Shown here: piece by piece, positions 37,201-48,529 of the stretch
Layout of the letters: every line of letters starts with the position of its first letter
How positions within the stretch are numbered: position 1 is the stretch's first letter
Assembly: GCA_037074615.1 (NCBI GenBank)
Contig: CM073520.1
Span: 33,909,527 to 33,973,526 of the forward strand
Reading direction: 5' to 3'
Source: Leucaena leucocephala
Taxonomy: Eukaryota; Streptophyta; Magnoliopsida; Fabales; Fabaceae
DNA: 64,000 nt
The notes under the pieces: generated by a model
What the model was told of the DNA's origin: nothing
Seen by the model: only the letters and a program-made list of their open reading frames with translations
Database searches by the model: none
Made by a program: the position numbers and the translations under genes

Positions 37201-37820
37201 AGCACACCATAAAAAACAAAACTTTCATGTAATGCCACCCTGGAGAAGACAACAGAAAGAGGAAAAAATACAGGGTGGTAGCGTCCATTGAGGTTGGAAC
37301 TTTTAAAATTTTATGTGGACCTTAAGCTTTCAAACTAAAATCTATGTGCAAAAGGAATTCAAGCGTAAAAAAACACCATTCTTATATCAACATCCCTTTC
37401 TTTTCTTTTCGTTTTATTGTTGGGGGCTCATAAATTTTTATGCCATTCAAAATACCTAAGATTTCAGTTGTCATCTCCAGTGAAATGCCCGCCATCTCAG
37501 CTTATAGGTAAGAACCCCGTTTCGCAAGAAATTGTAATCTCCAGAAAAGCGCAATTTTATGACTAAAACGATGACAGGACAGACTGACAAGGAGATTGAA
37601 CAAAAAGAATAACGCAGGTACTTACCTCTATGTCATTAGAAGAAGAAGTGGCCCCGGACCAAGCAACCACCCAGAGATCGTCAGCGCGGGAGCGAAGCTC
37701 GAGAGCGAGAACAGGAGGCAGTGGCGTCGAGCGTGTTGAATGCAGAAGTTGGATAAGAGGAAGAGGAAGGGATACGAAGCAGTTGTCTATGCTCCCTACT
37801 AATTTCACTTCAAACTCCAT
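22256..37820 (-). CDS. PEX1: Peroxisome biogenesis protein 1 (PEX1), AAA ATPase, 17 exons
   Basis: Exons in order: 37820-37626, 36945-36772, 36577-36478, 35791-35306, 33771-33076, 31829-31738, 31364-31291, 31179-30960, 30359-30266, 30129-29975, 29000-28770, 27877-27677, 26875-26750, 26675-26614, 23811-23694, 22962-22678, 22294-22256. All have GT-AG borders and join in frame to 1115 codons plus stop, close to Arabidopsis PEX1 (about 1130). The protein has an N-terminal PEX1-type domain, then two AAA modules: D1 Walker A GPSGSGKT (579-586) and Walker B IVIFDD (640-645); D2 Walker A GPPGCGKT (866-873), Walker B LLFFDE (921-926) and an arginine-finger region RPDLLDAALLRPGRLD. It ends KGKRATLA. 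PEX1 with PEX6 extracts ubiquitinated PEX5 receptor from the peroxisome membrane. The start chosen (MEFEVKLVG) fits the family; an in-frame ATG at 37961 would add 47 unlikely residues. Confidence 0.97.
24250..25080 (-). mobile_element. Ty1/copia retrotransposon remnants in PEX1 intron 15
   Basis: On the minus strand, 25023-24817 encodes a copia-type Gag start (MKLDGNNLLWKQQIGSAICS, then YGLEGFIDL), where LDG.N.LLWKQQ is the family signature. It runs straight into LTR-like DNA beginning tgttcagttgttttagttag near 24792 and containing ctctccccctgcctgtctc. A second LTR-like piece lies at about 24250-24480. Pol is missing, so only fragments remain. They sit inside the largest PEX1 intron in the same transcriptional direction and leave the splice sites intact. 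Confidence 0.6.
24472..24499. repeat. Poly-C/poly-A tract
   Basis: A run of 16 C is followed directly by 12 A inside the copia remnant region of PEX1 intron 15. The exact length may be affected by sequencing error. Confidence 0.85.
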
Positions 37821-37964
37821 GGAAACAGAAAGAACCTTGACACAGCGTCCCAAGGGGAGAGAACGAAGGGTTATTCCAAGGCTCACAACGGCGAACCCAT
37901 CTAAACTTAACCGTAGCATGAAACTGCCACAATTGCTGACTTGCGCCTTTCCGATCGCCATTTT

Positions 37965-40110
37965 TTAACTTTTATTTTATTTTTTTCGGTTCCTTTTTAT
38001 TAAAGAAATCAGCGGCAAAATTACGCGAGATGATCGATCAACGGCAAAATTACGCGAGATGATCGATCAATTTTTGGGAAAAGAAAAATTAATTTTGTAA
38101 TTAAGAAAACTCAAGTTTTTTTTCAATATACAGCTACCCATGAGTTATTACGAGCGGTTTGTCATAAATACACCTCCTAAGTTTCCTTTTTTTTTTAATA
38201 AATATTAGCTAATTATTACTCGGTTCACATAAAATATACGCTAGAGTTACAGCTCATGAATTTCCTTTTTTAAAACATATAAAGCTACTCAATTACAATT
38301 ACTAGCCGTTTTTCATAAATAAATACAGCTCATGAATTTCCTTTTTTTTTTGTTTTTTACTTTTATCATAATTGAATAATTAATTACATTTCCATAATCA
38401 TCGCTAGCTAGCCGTAACGTTTGAGAAATTACTTACATGATTGAAAAATACTTACATAGCCTCAATAATTAAATATTTATTTATTATCAAAATTTATCTA
38501 TATTTATTGTTATTATAATTATCTGGAAGTTTTACTATTTTTTTAAACAATAGAGACTGCCAACTATAATTTAAATAAGTTGAATTGTTATATTTAATTG
38601 ATCAGAGTAAAAAAAAAAAACAGTAGCACTCTAGGAGTAATATTTCTCTTATTTAAAAGTTTCACTTAATTCTTTTTATCAGAAATATTTACATACTTCT
38701 TCAAAAATATTATATTATCTAAATTTTATTTAATCAAAATAAAATAAAATAAAAATATTATAATTCTAGTTAAATTGATAATTCATATAAAATAGTAATA
38801 TTTTATTATTTTTTTTAAATAAACCTCTTAATTTAGTTTAGATTAGTTTTAATTTTTAAAATTAAAATATTTATTTTTTAAAAAAATAAAATAAAAAAAA
38901 ATTATAAACTATCATCTTAATTGTATAACTAGATCCTACTATTAAATATTATATTTTGGGATTTATGATTGTCCCTCTTAATATAAGTGTTTTATTTATG
39001 AATTGAATTCAAAATTTAGAAAGATCTAACATGACCTTACACTACTAGATTAATTTTATATTAATATTTTGATTGGATAGAGATTACATAAGATGCTTTT
39101 AAAATATTTAAGTATTTCTCTATTTATCATAAATTTAATTTATATTAGATTTTATTCATTGATTTTTATTTCTTAATTATAGGATTAATTGATCTTTACT
39201 CCAAAAATTAATTGATATGGGCACGCTCCCATATTTTTACCGTGCATTTCCTTCATTTAAAAAACAGGAAAAAAAAAATCTAAACTTCAGATTATTTGTG
39301 ACAGTTTTCACGAGAGGTTTGTCATAACTCATAAATTTAATTTATAATCAATTTTATTGGTTGATTTTTTTTTTTTTGCCAATATTAACTTTTCATAATT
39401 ACAGGATTGCTCGATATTAAATCCAAAAATTAATTGATATGGGCACGCTCCATATTTGTACCATTGATTTCCTTAATTTAAAAAAGGAAACAAAAATTTT
39501 CCAGGAAAAAAAAAATCTAACCTTGAGATAATTTATTACAGCTTTCACTAGCTGTTTGTCATAAATTTAATTTAGAGTCATGATCGAAGACAAGAATATG
39601 GGATCATATGAGCCAACAAAAAGATGGGTCTAGTTAGTATAAACTATATAAAATTATAAATTCAAATTATATTATTCATAGAAATATATTATTAATATAA
39701 AATCTGTAAATACCTATATAAATTCTTCCTAAGTTTAAAAACATACCCTGATATTAATAATATTATATACTCCTCTATTCTTTAATATATATTTTATTAA
39801 CTAATTTAATATATTAAAAAATAAATTAAATTAATTAGTATAAGATATTTTATTTAAAATATTACAATCATCTCTTTTAATTCTCTACTCTTTTTTTTAT
39901 TTAATTATTATGGAAGACATATTATTAAAAATAATTTTAAAAAAATAATAAATATAAAAAAATATGTTTTATTTTTATAATTAAGATCAATTTCCTTTTT
40001 AAGTTATATTAAGAATATGAGGAATATTAAATTAAATTTATAATAACTAATAATAATTCATGAGCTTTATCTTACCAAGAAAAACTCATGATCTGTAGTA
40101 TGAAGTCCTC
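37965..40110 (-). promoter_or_regulatory. PEX1 upstream region, present in three copies in the window
   Basis: This is the 5' flank of PEX1. Its proximal part (ttcggttcctttttatta, then the 29-bp repeats) recurs at 44700-44738, 45410-45560 and 58078-58170. More distal blocks such as cgctagctagccgtaac (38401 on) and taattgatatgg (39210, 39430) recur near 58520 and 58620. The block with tcatgag and gaaaaactcatga near 40060-40090 recurs near 46790 and 58905. I cannot point to a certain TATA box. Confidence 0.55.
38013..38070. repeat. 29-bp tandem repeat, 2 copies, PEX1 promoter
   Basis: Two exact 29-bp units (38013-38041 and 38042-38070) begin cggcaaaattacgcg and contain the palindrome tgatcgatca. 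They lie about 190-250 bases upstream of the ATG. The same unit occurs three times in copy A and about 1.7 times in copy B. Confidence 0.95.
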
Positions 40111-40839
40111 TAACGTTTGGATCGTGAAGTTCACTTTATTTAATGGTTTTTTTACAGCCATTTGCTTACGGATTAGCTTTTTATAAGTACTTTTGGCTAA
40201 TAATGTGAGAGAAATTTAATATAAAAATACTTCTAAAATCATTGATGAGGGTTTCCCAAATAAATCCTAAATTAAATTTACAATAAACCACTACTAAACC
40301 GTTGAACTCTAAAAATAAAAGATAATAAAAGATATTTTGAAATTTAAAAGAATAAAAAGGGTCTCTAAATTTTAAAATTATAAATTTATGGTAAAAGACG
40401 AAATTACTTTTTAGTAATTTACTACTCCTATAAAGGTATTTATAACATGAGCAATATTTTTTATAACTTCCCTTAAGATATTTACTACTTCTAAAAGACT
40501 TAGTTTGAAATAGCTAAGACGTTTTAACTAATAGATATTAGTTCGTTGGGAGACGATGGCTAACTCTAACCATATGACATAATTACTCAACACCAAAAGG
40601 AAGGATCATCCTCAGAGCCATCGTCTGTAGATTTGCTAATGGATTTCAACGTAGGAGAGATAAGCTTGTTGGACCTTCTAAACTCAAATTTCTCAGACAT
40701 GTGCGACTTTAGTGATAACAGCAGGGTCGATGACTATGGCTTGTACCCATCTTCTAACCAACCCATAAATCCTTAAGAGTGCACGTTGACAGCAAATGCG
40801 AGCAAAAAGATGAACAGTGAGAAAAATTGTTTAATAGTG

Positions 40840-41690
40840 GTAAAAATTATTCTCATGTAAATTCTATTACAATAGTTGCAATCCTAATACAAAGAGTTAT
40901 AAATGTCTTAGGAGAATTGTTAAAACTATTGCTTATGTTATAAATCCTATTACACGAGCTGCAAATCTGAGAGCAATTACTTGCAAGTACATTGTTACAG
41001 AGAGTTATAAATGTCTTAGAAGAAATTATCAAAACTATTGCCCATGTTGTAAATCCTATTATATAAATTGTAAACCCAAAAGTAATTACTTGCAAGTACA
41101 TTGTTACAAATAGTTGTAAATATCTTATGAAAAATTGTCAAAATTATTGTTCATATTGTAAATCTTATTGCAGGAGTTGTAAACTTGAAAGCAATTACGT
41201 GCAAGTATATTGTTACATAGAGTTATAAATGTCTTAGGGAAAATTGTCAAAAATATTGCTCATGTTGTAAATCATATTATAAAAATTATAAACCGGAAAG
41301 CAATTACTTGCAAGTACAATGTTACAAAGAGTTGTACATGTCTTAATAAAAGTTATCAAAACTATTGCTCATATTGTAAATCACATTGCAAGAGTTGCAA
41401 ATCTTAAAGCAATTGCAAGTCCATTATTATAGACAGTTATAAATATCTTAAAGGAAGTTATTAAAATAATTTCTCATATTATAAATCATATTGTAGTAAT
41501 TGCAAAATTGAAAGAAATTACTTATAAGTAAATTGTTACAGAGAGTTGTAAATGTTTTAGAGGAAGTTATCAAACTATTGCTCATATTATAAATTCTAGT
41601 TATAAACTCAAAAGCTATTACTTGCAAATATGTTATTATAGAGAGTTGTTAATGTTTTGAGAAAGTTGTCAAAAGTATTGTAGGAGTAGT
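40840..41690. repeat. ~109-bp tandem array, about 8 units
   Basis: The phrase gagttataaatgtctta or a variant recurs at 40894, 41002, 41111, 41220, 41329, 41434, 41543 and 41643, so the period is 100-109 bases, mostly 108-109. Each unit also carries a gcaattacttgcaagtac block and an attgctcatgttgtaaat block. Units differ by roughly 10-20% by eye. Because 109 is not a multiple of three, translated frames across the array are not a repeat protein. Confidence 0.93.
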
Positions 41691-41694
41691 AAAT

Positions 41695-43220
41695 GACTAA
41701 AACACAATTTTATCTTTTGCCTCAAATTTACAAATGATAAATTAGATTTTCTACCCAATTGTCCCTTTTAAAATTTAGATATATTTTTTGTCCTTTTGAA
41801 TTTTAAAGTCTTTTATTGTCTTTTTCCTAACTCTAAACTTAGTTTAAGACACATGAAAATGCAACAGAGCAAAACACACCATAATTGCCTGATCATTAGT
41901 TTGTGTGGTTCAAGTTATTTATATTAGTTATCATAAATCATTAACATAAAACAAACAAGCATACTCATACAATCATATCAATATATTGTTAGTTAAAATA
42001 GTAAATAATTTAATTTTATAAAAAGAATATAAATTTAAATCTCAAGTATCGCAATTGTTGGTGTAGTAAATATTGTGTTGATGTGTCAAAAGAACAAGAT
42101 CCATATTGCTTGGAAACTAAAGAGCCCAAGTGCATATATACTAACATGTGATGTTAGGCTAATAAATAGATCAAGAGGGGCATGAGATGTTACGATAATA
42201 AATAGATCGTGCGGGGTGGTGGGCCTATTAAAACGACAATGGACTGTTGAAAACAAATTTAATTGAAATATGGCAATTTGTTCCCTATGCGCAAGTTTAA
42301 ACCTATAATATTTTAAGTGTGTAAACTTTAATAAAAAATATATTTAATTAATTTAAATAGATAAAAAATAAAAAAATAAATTAATTATTAAGAAATGTGA
42401 CAATTTTGCACTTAGGAGTCCCTTGCTCCTTCATGCTTACTGTTTTTGTAACGGCAACCCGATAACTAATTGATCATCACTATCATCTCTCATTCTCTCT
42501 TGTGGTCATTTCATTCTCAAAATATCAATTGTCGTCTCTCTCTCTCTAAGAGTGGTCATTGAGAAATCATTGTTGCTACTATGATTTGCCTTTTCTACTC
42601 TAATAGATTCTTATTCCATTATTTTTTCTATATTTTTTATTTTTAAAAAGTGACTCATTATTGAAAAACTTCTCATCGCCACATGTTGCAATTGCCTATT
42701 AACAACTATCACCGCCAACTACCACCACCATTGACCTCTATCAACGATTGCTACTACTAGTGACTACTATCGAATATCACTACTTCTATCAATTATTACT
42801 ACTGACGACAATCACTATCGTTAATAACCTCAGCCATTAGTGATTGTCACTAATTATTATTTAAGTTGATGGTAAGAATAACTATTTTTCACTCATCTAC
42901 ATCATCTCTCAATCCTCCAACTCTATATCTACCATCACTACACTCTCCACTCTATTTCTCACATTTCTTTTTAATTCTCAAGGTTAGTTTTAAAAACAAT
43001 TCAAGTGGGAGTTGGGAGTAATAGGGATGAAAAAAGCTTAAGTTAAGCTTTAGCTAAACAGGCTCAAGTTTGTAACGAGTTTAAAGTTTAAACTTAGGGA
43101 TGAACCTATATAGATATTTTTTTTAGGTTTAGGCATGAGCCTTTGAATGGGTTACCAAGCAAAAAGCCTTTTAGAGGCCTACTTACGATTTTTAAGATTT
43201 GAAAATAGTAAGTAGACTTT
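41695..43220. other. Intergenic DNA between minisatellite and PEX1 copy A
   Basis: I see no gene. The stretch 42660-42860 is a diverged trinucleotide-rich region (cac, act, cta words) without a coding frame. The block near 43025-43190 is built on gctcaagtttg and gcatgagcc words and resembles the end of a dispersed element, but I cannot define its ends. Confidence 0.5.
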
Positions 43221-43221
43221 A

Positions 43222-46200
43222 AGCCTTAGTAAAGCTCTAGAAAGTATTTAACATCATCTTACCCCCCGCTTTCTTGGGAATAACAGAAGCAACAAAGAAT
43301 ATCATTGTCATGCAACCATAAAGGAAATCCCAGTCCTTCATGGACAATCCTGACCTGCAAGGACAAATCAATGAACAGCTTTTAAAAAGTGCCCATGAGG
43401 CACGCACATGAGGTCCAGTACTGGTGCAACACAATACAGATGAAGGGATAAAACAGATTCTTCAAGGTCTGATAAGGTCAATTAGTCCACCCAGCAAAGT
43501 ATAGGTTAAAACATACAACCACACACTTCCCTGGTTTAAATTGCACACCTGGTTTAAAATTGCTGCCTCAGCTTGCTCGGAGTTCAGCTCCAAAATTTCC
43601 CAGTCATCTTCTGTGCAGGGTTCTATTGTAATTAGAGAAGCATGCGACACGTTAGAAGCAGCTTTTACTTGAACTCTAGCATGATCTGGCAAGGAAATGC
43701 ATTCTGCAAAATGTTGTGCAACCTCAATTTTTCTATATTAGTTCTTAAAGAAATTCGTATGAAAAGATAATGCTGATAACAGTTGACCAGAACAAAAATA
43801 TTCATGAAACTCTAGGAAAATTCGAAGTATGATGATGTATATTCAGATGAAATAGCAGAAACGTTTTCCACCCCGCAGATCACATGCCCATTCAACCTTT
43901 CAGGTATAGCTATGGTTAAGCAACACAGATAAAAGGCTCAAATTATAGTCCTGCACAGAATCTCAGACATGTCCAGCACACCAAAAAAAAAAAAACACTT
44001 TCATGTAATGCCACCCAGGAGAAGACAACAGGGAGAGGAAAAAAACAGTGTGGTACCTCCACTGAAGTTGGAAATTCTTAAATTTTATGTGGAACCTAGC
44101 CTTCCAAACTAAAACCTCAGTGCAAAAGGAATTCAAGCATAAAAAAACACCATTCTGCTTTCAACATCCCTTTCTTCTCCTTTTTCTTTGTTGGGGGCTC
44201 ATAAATTGTTATTCAATTCAAAATACCCAAGATTTCAGTTGTCATCTCCCGTGAATTGCCGGCCATCTCAGCTTATAGGTAAGACCCCCGTTTCACTAGA
44301 AATTGTCATCCCCAGAAAAGCACAATTTCAGGACTAAAACGATGACAGGGCAGACTGATAAGGAGATTGAACAAAAAGAATAGCGAAGGTACTTACCTCT
44401 ATGGCATTAGAAGAAGAAGTGGCCCCGGACCAAGCAACCACCCAGAGATCGTCAGTGGGGGAGCAAAGCTCGAGAGCGAGAATAGGTGGCAGTGGCGTCG
44501 AGCGTGTTGAATGCAGAAGTTGGATAAGAGGAAGATGAAGGGATACAGAAGCAGTTGTCTATGCTCCCTACTAACTTCACTTCAAAGTCCATGGAAGCAC
44601 AGAGAAAACCTTGACATAGAATCCCAAGGGAAGAGAAGGAAGAGCCATTCCAAGGCTCACAAGGGCGAACCCATCCAACTTCTAAAATTTTTATTTTATT
44701 TTGTTCGGTTCCTTTTTATTAGGGAAATCAGCGGCAACTAGAATGAATGACAACTTTAACTATGTTTTAATTCTTATGGGGGGGAAAATTGGTAAGAAAT
44801 TAAAGAAAGGACAAAGCGTTGAGGACAAGAGACCCTCAGATCAGAAACAAATAAATTTTTTGTTCCAGAATGTGCCCATGGAACTACAGAGTTCGGGTTC
44901 TGTTTCATCATAAAAACAAACACCACAGCCATAGTGTTTGTTTGGCAATTGAATATTGTTAAATAATAAAACTTTACGTAACTCACCTTTCGATTACATA
45001 CCTTGAAATATACCATAGTCTTAGAAGATGCTGTAGTCCATTTTGATTCTCAGACTGATTTGCAACCTCTTCATCTGCTTCAGAACGGGATTTATCCGAA
45101 AAAGAATTAATAACTTCATTATGGACAGCCAAATCCACAAGATCCCCAAAGACACCTGACGCACTCCTTGAGAGCTTGTTCTCAAGTGCCAAGGAAAAAG
45201 AAAGAAGGAGGTCATAGCTTCTTCCAAATTATGATCACATACCTTGAAATAGACCCGTCAAGAACAGAAACATTGTATTTGAAAATTATTTCTCCAAACT
45301 GAAAGGGAAAACGAATTTTTCAACCCCAACAAACATTGAACAACAACCAATCAATCAACGGAAGAGATCAAAGAGCTATTCCATTTTAAATTTCTATTTC
45401 ATTTTGTTCGGTTCCTTTTTATTAGGGAAGTCAGCGGCAAAATTACGCGATATGATCAATCGACGGAAAAATTACGCGATATGATCAATCGACGGAAAAA
45501 TTACGCGATATGAGCAATCAATTTTGTTGTAATTAGGAAAAGTCAAAAGTTTCTTTTTTTTTTCTCCGATAGACAGATACTCACAAGCTATTACTTGCTG
45601 TTTGTCATAAATACAAACCATAAGTTTCCTTTTATTGCTATCTGATTTCCTTAACAAAAAATAAAACTCTAAATATTAGCTCATTATTATTACTCGGTTC
45701 AAATAAAAAATATACTTACATGATTAATTACAGCTGAGGAGTTTCTTTTTTTTCAAGATATACGCCTACTCAATTATTAGCCGTTTGTCATAATAAAAGA
45801 CAGATCATGAGTTTCCTTTTTTTTTTTTCTTAACACAATTGTCCTAAATAAATATTAGATTATTCATTTAATTTTATTATAATAATATATTATTTTATAT
45901 ATATTATACTTTGTGAAATTCTATATCACGTGAACACATATTAGTATACATAATTAGTAAGATTGATGGTTACTGATACATTTATCTCACCATATTATTA
46001 TTAATATCTTTTATGTTATATTATCATCTTAGAATCCAGGAAAAATTTCATATGTTTAATTAAAGTTATATCAATCATATAGCATTTTTTTTAAATATAT
46101 GTGTAGAATATTTGTATATTACTATAGTAAGTTTTATTATAGATACTCTAATATTATATAATATATTGATTAGATTCTAAAAATTCGTCTTAAGGATAAT

Positions 46201-46820
46201 ATTTTAAATATCTATGATAGAATCTTATATTATTTTTATATATACACTTTAATATAATTTTTAATATCTTTAAAAAAATCATAAAAAATTATATTATTAC
46301 CTTTTTATTAATTAATATATATGTTTATAGAAAAGTATAATATTTATATTATAAAATTAAATATATTCTATTATCTATATAACTATAATATATAATTTAT
46401 AAAAGATTCAATAATTTATATATCATAAATAATTTTATTCATCTTATTTTTTTTATTATAATTATTTATCTATTAATTTTTTTTATAATTATGGTAGAAT
46501 TTATTTTAGATTTTAATAAAAAAATTTATCATAGTTAACTCTTTTTAAATAAATCAAATTTATTTATAATGTTATTTTTTAGTTATATTGTGTATAAAAT
46601 ATATCTAAATAATTAATAAAAATTATATTTTAAAAAAATTTACAATAAAAATATATGGAAGCATGTCATTTTTAGTAAAAATAAATCAATCAATCATGTA
46701 ACTAAAAAATTTAATCAATAATCAATCAAATATAAATATATGGTATTGAATTAAATTTATACTAACAAACAGCTAGAAATAACTCATGAGTTGTATCTTA
46801 CCAAGAAAAACTCATGACCT
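43222..46820 (-). pseudogene. PEX1 partial duplicate, copy A
   Basis: Intron-containing homology to PEX1 starts at its intron 3. Exon 3 copy (43354-43263) is 92 instead of 100 bases, an 8-bp frameshifting deletion. Exon 2 copy (43722-43549) is intact at 174 bases. Exon 1 copy (44592-44397) is 196 instead of 195, a one-base frameshift. Upstream of that, the promoter start (to about 44738) joins intron-5-like DNA (44760-44950), then a truncated exon 5 piece (45200-45010), then the promoter a second time (45380 on) and more upstream DNA to 46820. Exons 4 and 6-17 are absent. The frameshifts and scrambled order make it a pseudogene. Introns show that it arose by DNA duplication, not retroposition. 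Confidence 0.93.
45434..45520. repeat. 29-bp tandem repeat, 3 copies, in copy A promoter
   Basis: Units at 45434-45462, 45463-45491 and 45492-45520 correspond to the two units upstream of PEX1, with gatatgatcaatc in place of gagatgatcgatc. Confidence 0.95.
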
Positions 46821-46823
46821 CTA

Positions 46824-47502
46824 GGGTTTGTTTGGTTAAAGAGTTTTGGAGGGGAGGGGAGGGGAGGGGAGGGGAAAGCGTATTTAGTTGAGAAAAATAG
46901 AGGGGAGGGGAGGGGAGATTTTTTGTCCTTATGTGCTCCTCTCCCCTCCCTTAGCTCCCCTCCAAAAGTGGGGGTTTTTGGAGAGGAGAGAAATTTTTTA
47001 GCCCCTTTTGGACCAAATTACCCTCAAATATTTTTTAATATTCCAACTATACCCTTAAACCTTTTTTTTTCTCACACCTAATTTTTTATTTAATTACATA
47101 ATAATTATAATAAATTATAATAAAATTTAATAAGTATAATAAATTATTTATATATTATTTTAAAATATATAATAATTATAAAATTAATAAAAAATAATGT
47201 TAAAATTTTAACATATTTTTTTATTTTTTTATTTTTATTATATATAAAAATGAGATAAAAAAATTTGAGATTTATAAATTAAAAGTTAATAATTTTAATA
47301 TGAATATTATAATTAAAAAATAAATAAATTTAAATAAAGAGATAAGGGTATTTTTGTCAACTTTTAATTAACCCATCTTCCTTCCCCTCCCCTCCCATTC
47401 TGAACCAAATAAAAAACATCATTCATTAATCTCCCCTACCTTTTCTTATTCTCCCTTAAATTAACCTAACCTTCTCTCCTCTCAATTGAATTAAACAAAG
47501 CC
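46824..47502. mobile_element. MITE with GGGTTTGTTT/AAACAAAGCC ends
   Basis: The left end gggtttgtttggtt and right end ttaaacaaagcc are inverted repeats (about 9 of the first 10 bases). They are flanked by cta on both sides (46821-46823 and 47503-47505), a 3-bp duplication as in PIF/Harbinger-Tourist MITEs. A G-rich strand (46848-46920) and C-rich strand (47380-47395) lie near opposite ends. The interior is AT-rich with no coding frame. The corresponding place upstream of PEX1 (about 40090-40115) lacks it. Confidence 0.65.
46848..46874 (+). repeat. (GGGGA)n tract, G-quadruplex candidate
   Basis: Five consecutive G4 blocks separated by single A residues follow a GGA. This meets the simple rule for intramolecular G-quadruplexes. 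A second, shorter GGGGA run is at about 46902-46917. Confidence 0.8.
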
Positions 47503-47789
47503 CTAGTCTCTAGTCTCTAACGTATGTGCAGGCTTAACAGTGAACAACTACGAACTTTTTTTTTTTTTTGATACAAAACAACTACGAACTTGCCAGAACA
47601 TCCCATTGCCCAAAGTGGGAGTCAGAAATTTAAATGACCTAGGCTAACTTTTAATGGGCCATGGTAACAAATTTACTTCAAGGATAATAATATTCTGAAC
47701 AGTAGACTAATCCAGATCAAAGTTTTATAATTAAAATACCTCTCCTCATAGGTTTTCTTAACAAATCCATTGTCCATGGGTCAACTAAT

Positions 47790-48056
47790 CCATTGTCCAT
47801 GGGTCAACTAATAAAGATATGAGATATATGACTATTTAAAATATATTTGATTCTTAAAAAATATTATTTTATTATAGTTCCAATCGCGATATTTGGGGAG
47901 ACACCCTAACTCTTGGGTGTCTAAGTTTATACCTGAAGGTAATAGATAATTCGCCCTGCTTGACATTAGTATCGTCTAGGAACAAATAAGACTTTACCCT
48001 GTCCTTGAATCGTAGGTGAGCCTAAATCCATTCCAAAAAATTTTCTTATATAAAAA
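47790..48056 (+). repeat. Dispersed repeat R1, copy 3
   Basis: It shares ttccaatcgcgatatttgg, acctgaaggtaatagat and attagtatcgtctagg with copies 1 and 2. A 23-bp tandem duplication (tccattgtccatgggtcaac words) lies just before it at about 47766-47811. Confidence 0.6.
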
Positions 48057-48084
48057 AAGTTTTTTTTAACAATGTAAAATTTAA

Positions 48085-48500
48085 ACTCCAGTGTAATCTA
48101 GATAATCTTTAACTACACTTACTTTTAATTTAAATAAGATTTGGTAATTGAATATCATTGTTTGTGTCTCTATCTATACATATATTTATATATGTGTACG
48201 TGTATATTGTAGAGGCAAAATTCTACAATAGAGATTTTATTATTTCATTGACAACCTACGAAGTAAAGAATAGAAAAGAAATTGAAAGTAAGTACAGTAG
48301 GAATAGAGTCACCAACAAATATAGTAAGAAAAGTGTGACAAGCGACTTTAGTCCGAAACTTGATACAAAATGAATGGATTACAGAGTGAAAATGCTAGAA
48401 GAACTTGAGATTGAGAAAGATAATAAAAAATGATCCCTTGTCTAGCATATCGATTCCATCTCTTTCCAATCTATCACCTTGGTGAGTTGGTTTTAATTAC
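48085..48500 (+). repeat. Repeat R2, copy 1
   Basis: Shared with 48530-49690 and 60390-61090. Diagnostic words are tacatatatttatatatgtg, the hairpin-like tgtagaggcaaaattctaca, and gagttggtt near the end. The origin is unknown. It may belong to the tandemly duplicated flank and not be a transposon. Confidence 0.6.
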
Positions 48501-48529
48501 ATAACGTTTATTTTATCATATTATCAAGT

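Noticed and set aside
37821..37961. 47-codon N-terminal extension of PEX1 from an upstream in-frame ATG
   Set aside because: PEX1 proteins start shortly before the DNCFVSLP-type motif, and the extension is missing from both duplicates.
37630..37968. Plus-strand 112-codon open frame
   Set aside because: It is the antisense shadow of PEX1 exon 1. The minus strand carries the family match and splice donor. The same applies to 57758-58240 over copy B.
40853..41407. Cysteine-containing open frames on both strands across the tandem array
   Set aside because: The ~109-base period shifts the frame at each unit, so they are by-products of the minisatellite and not a repeat protein.
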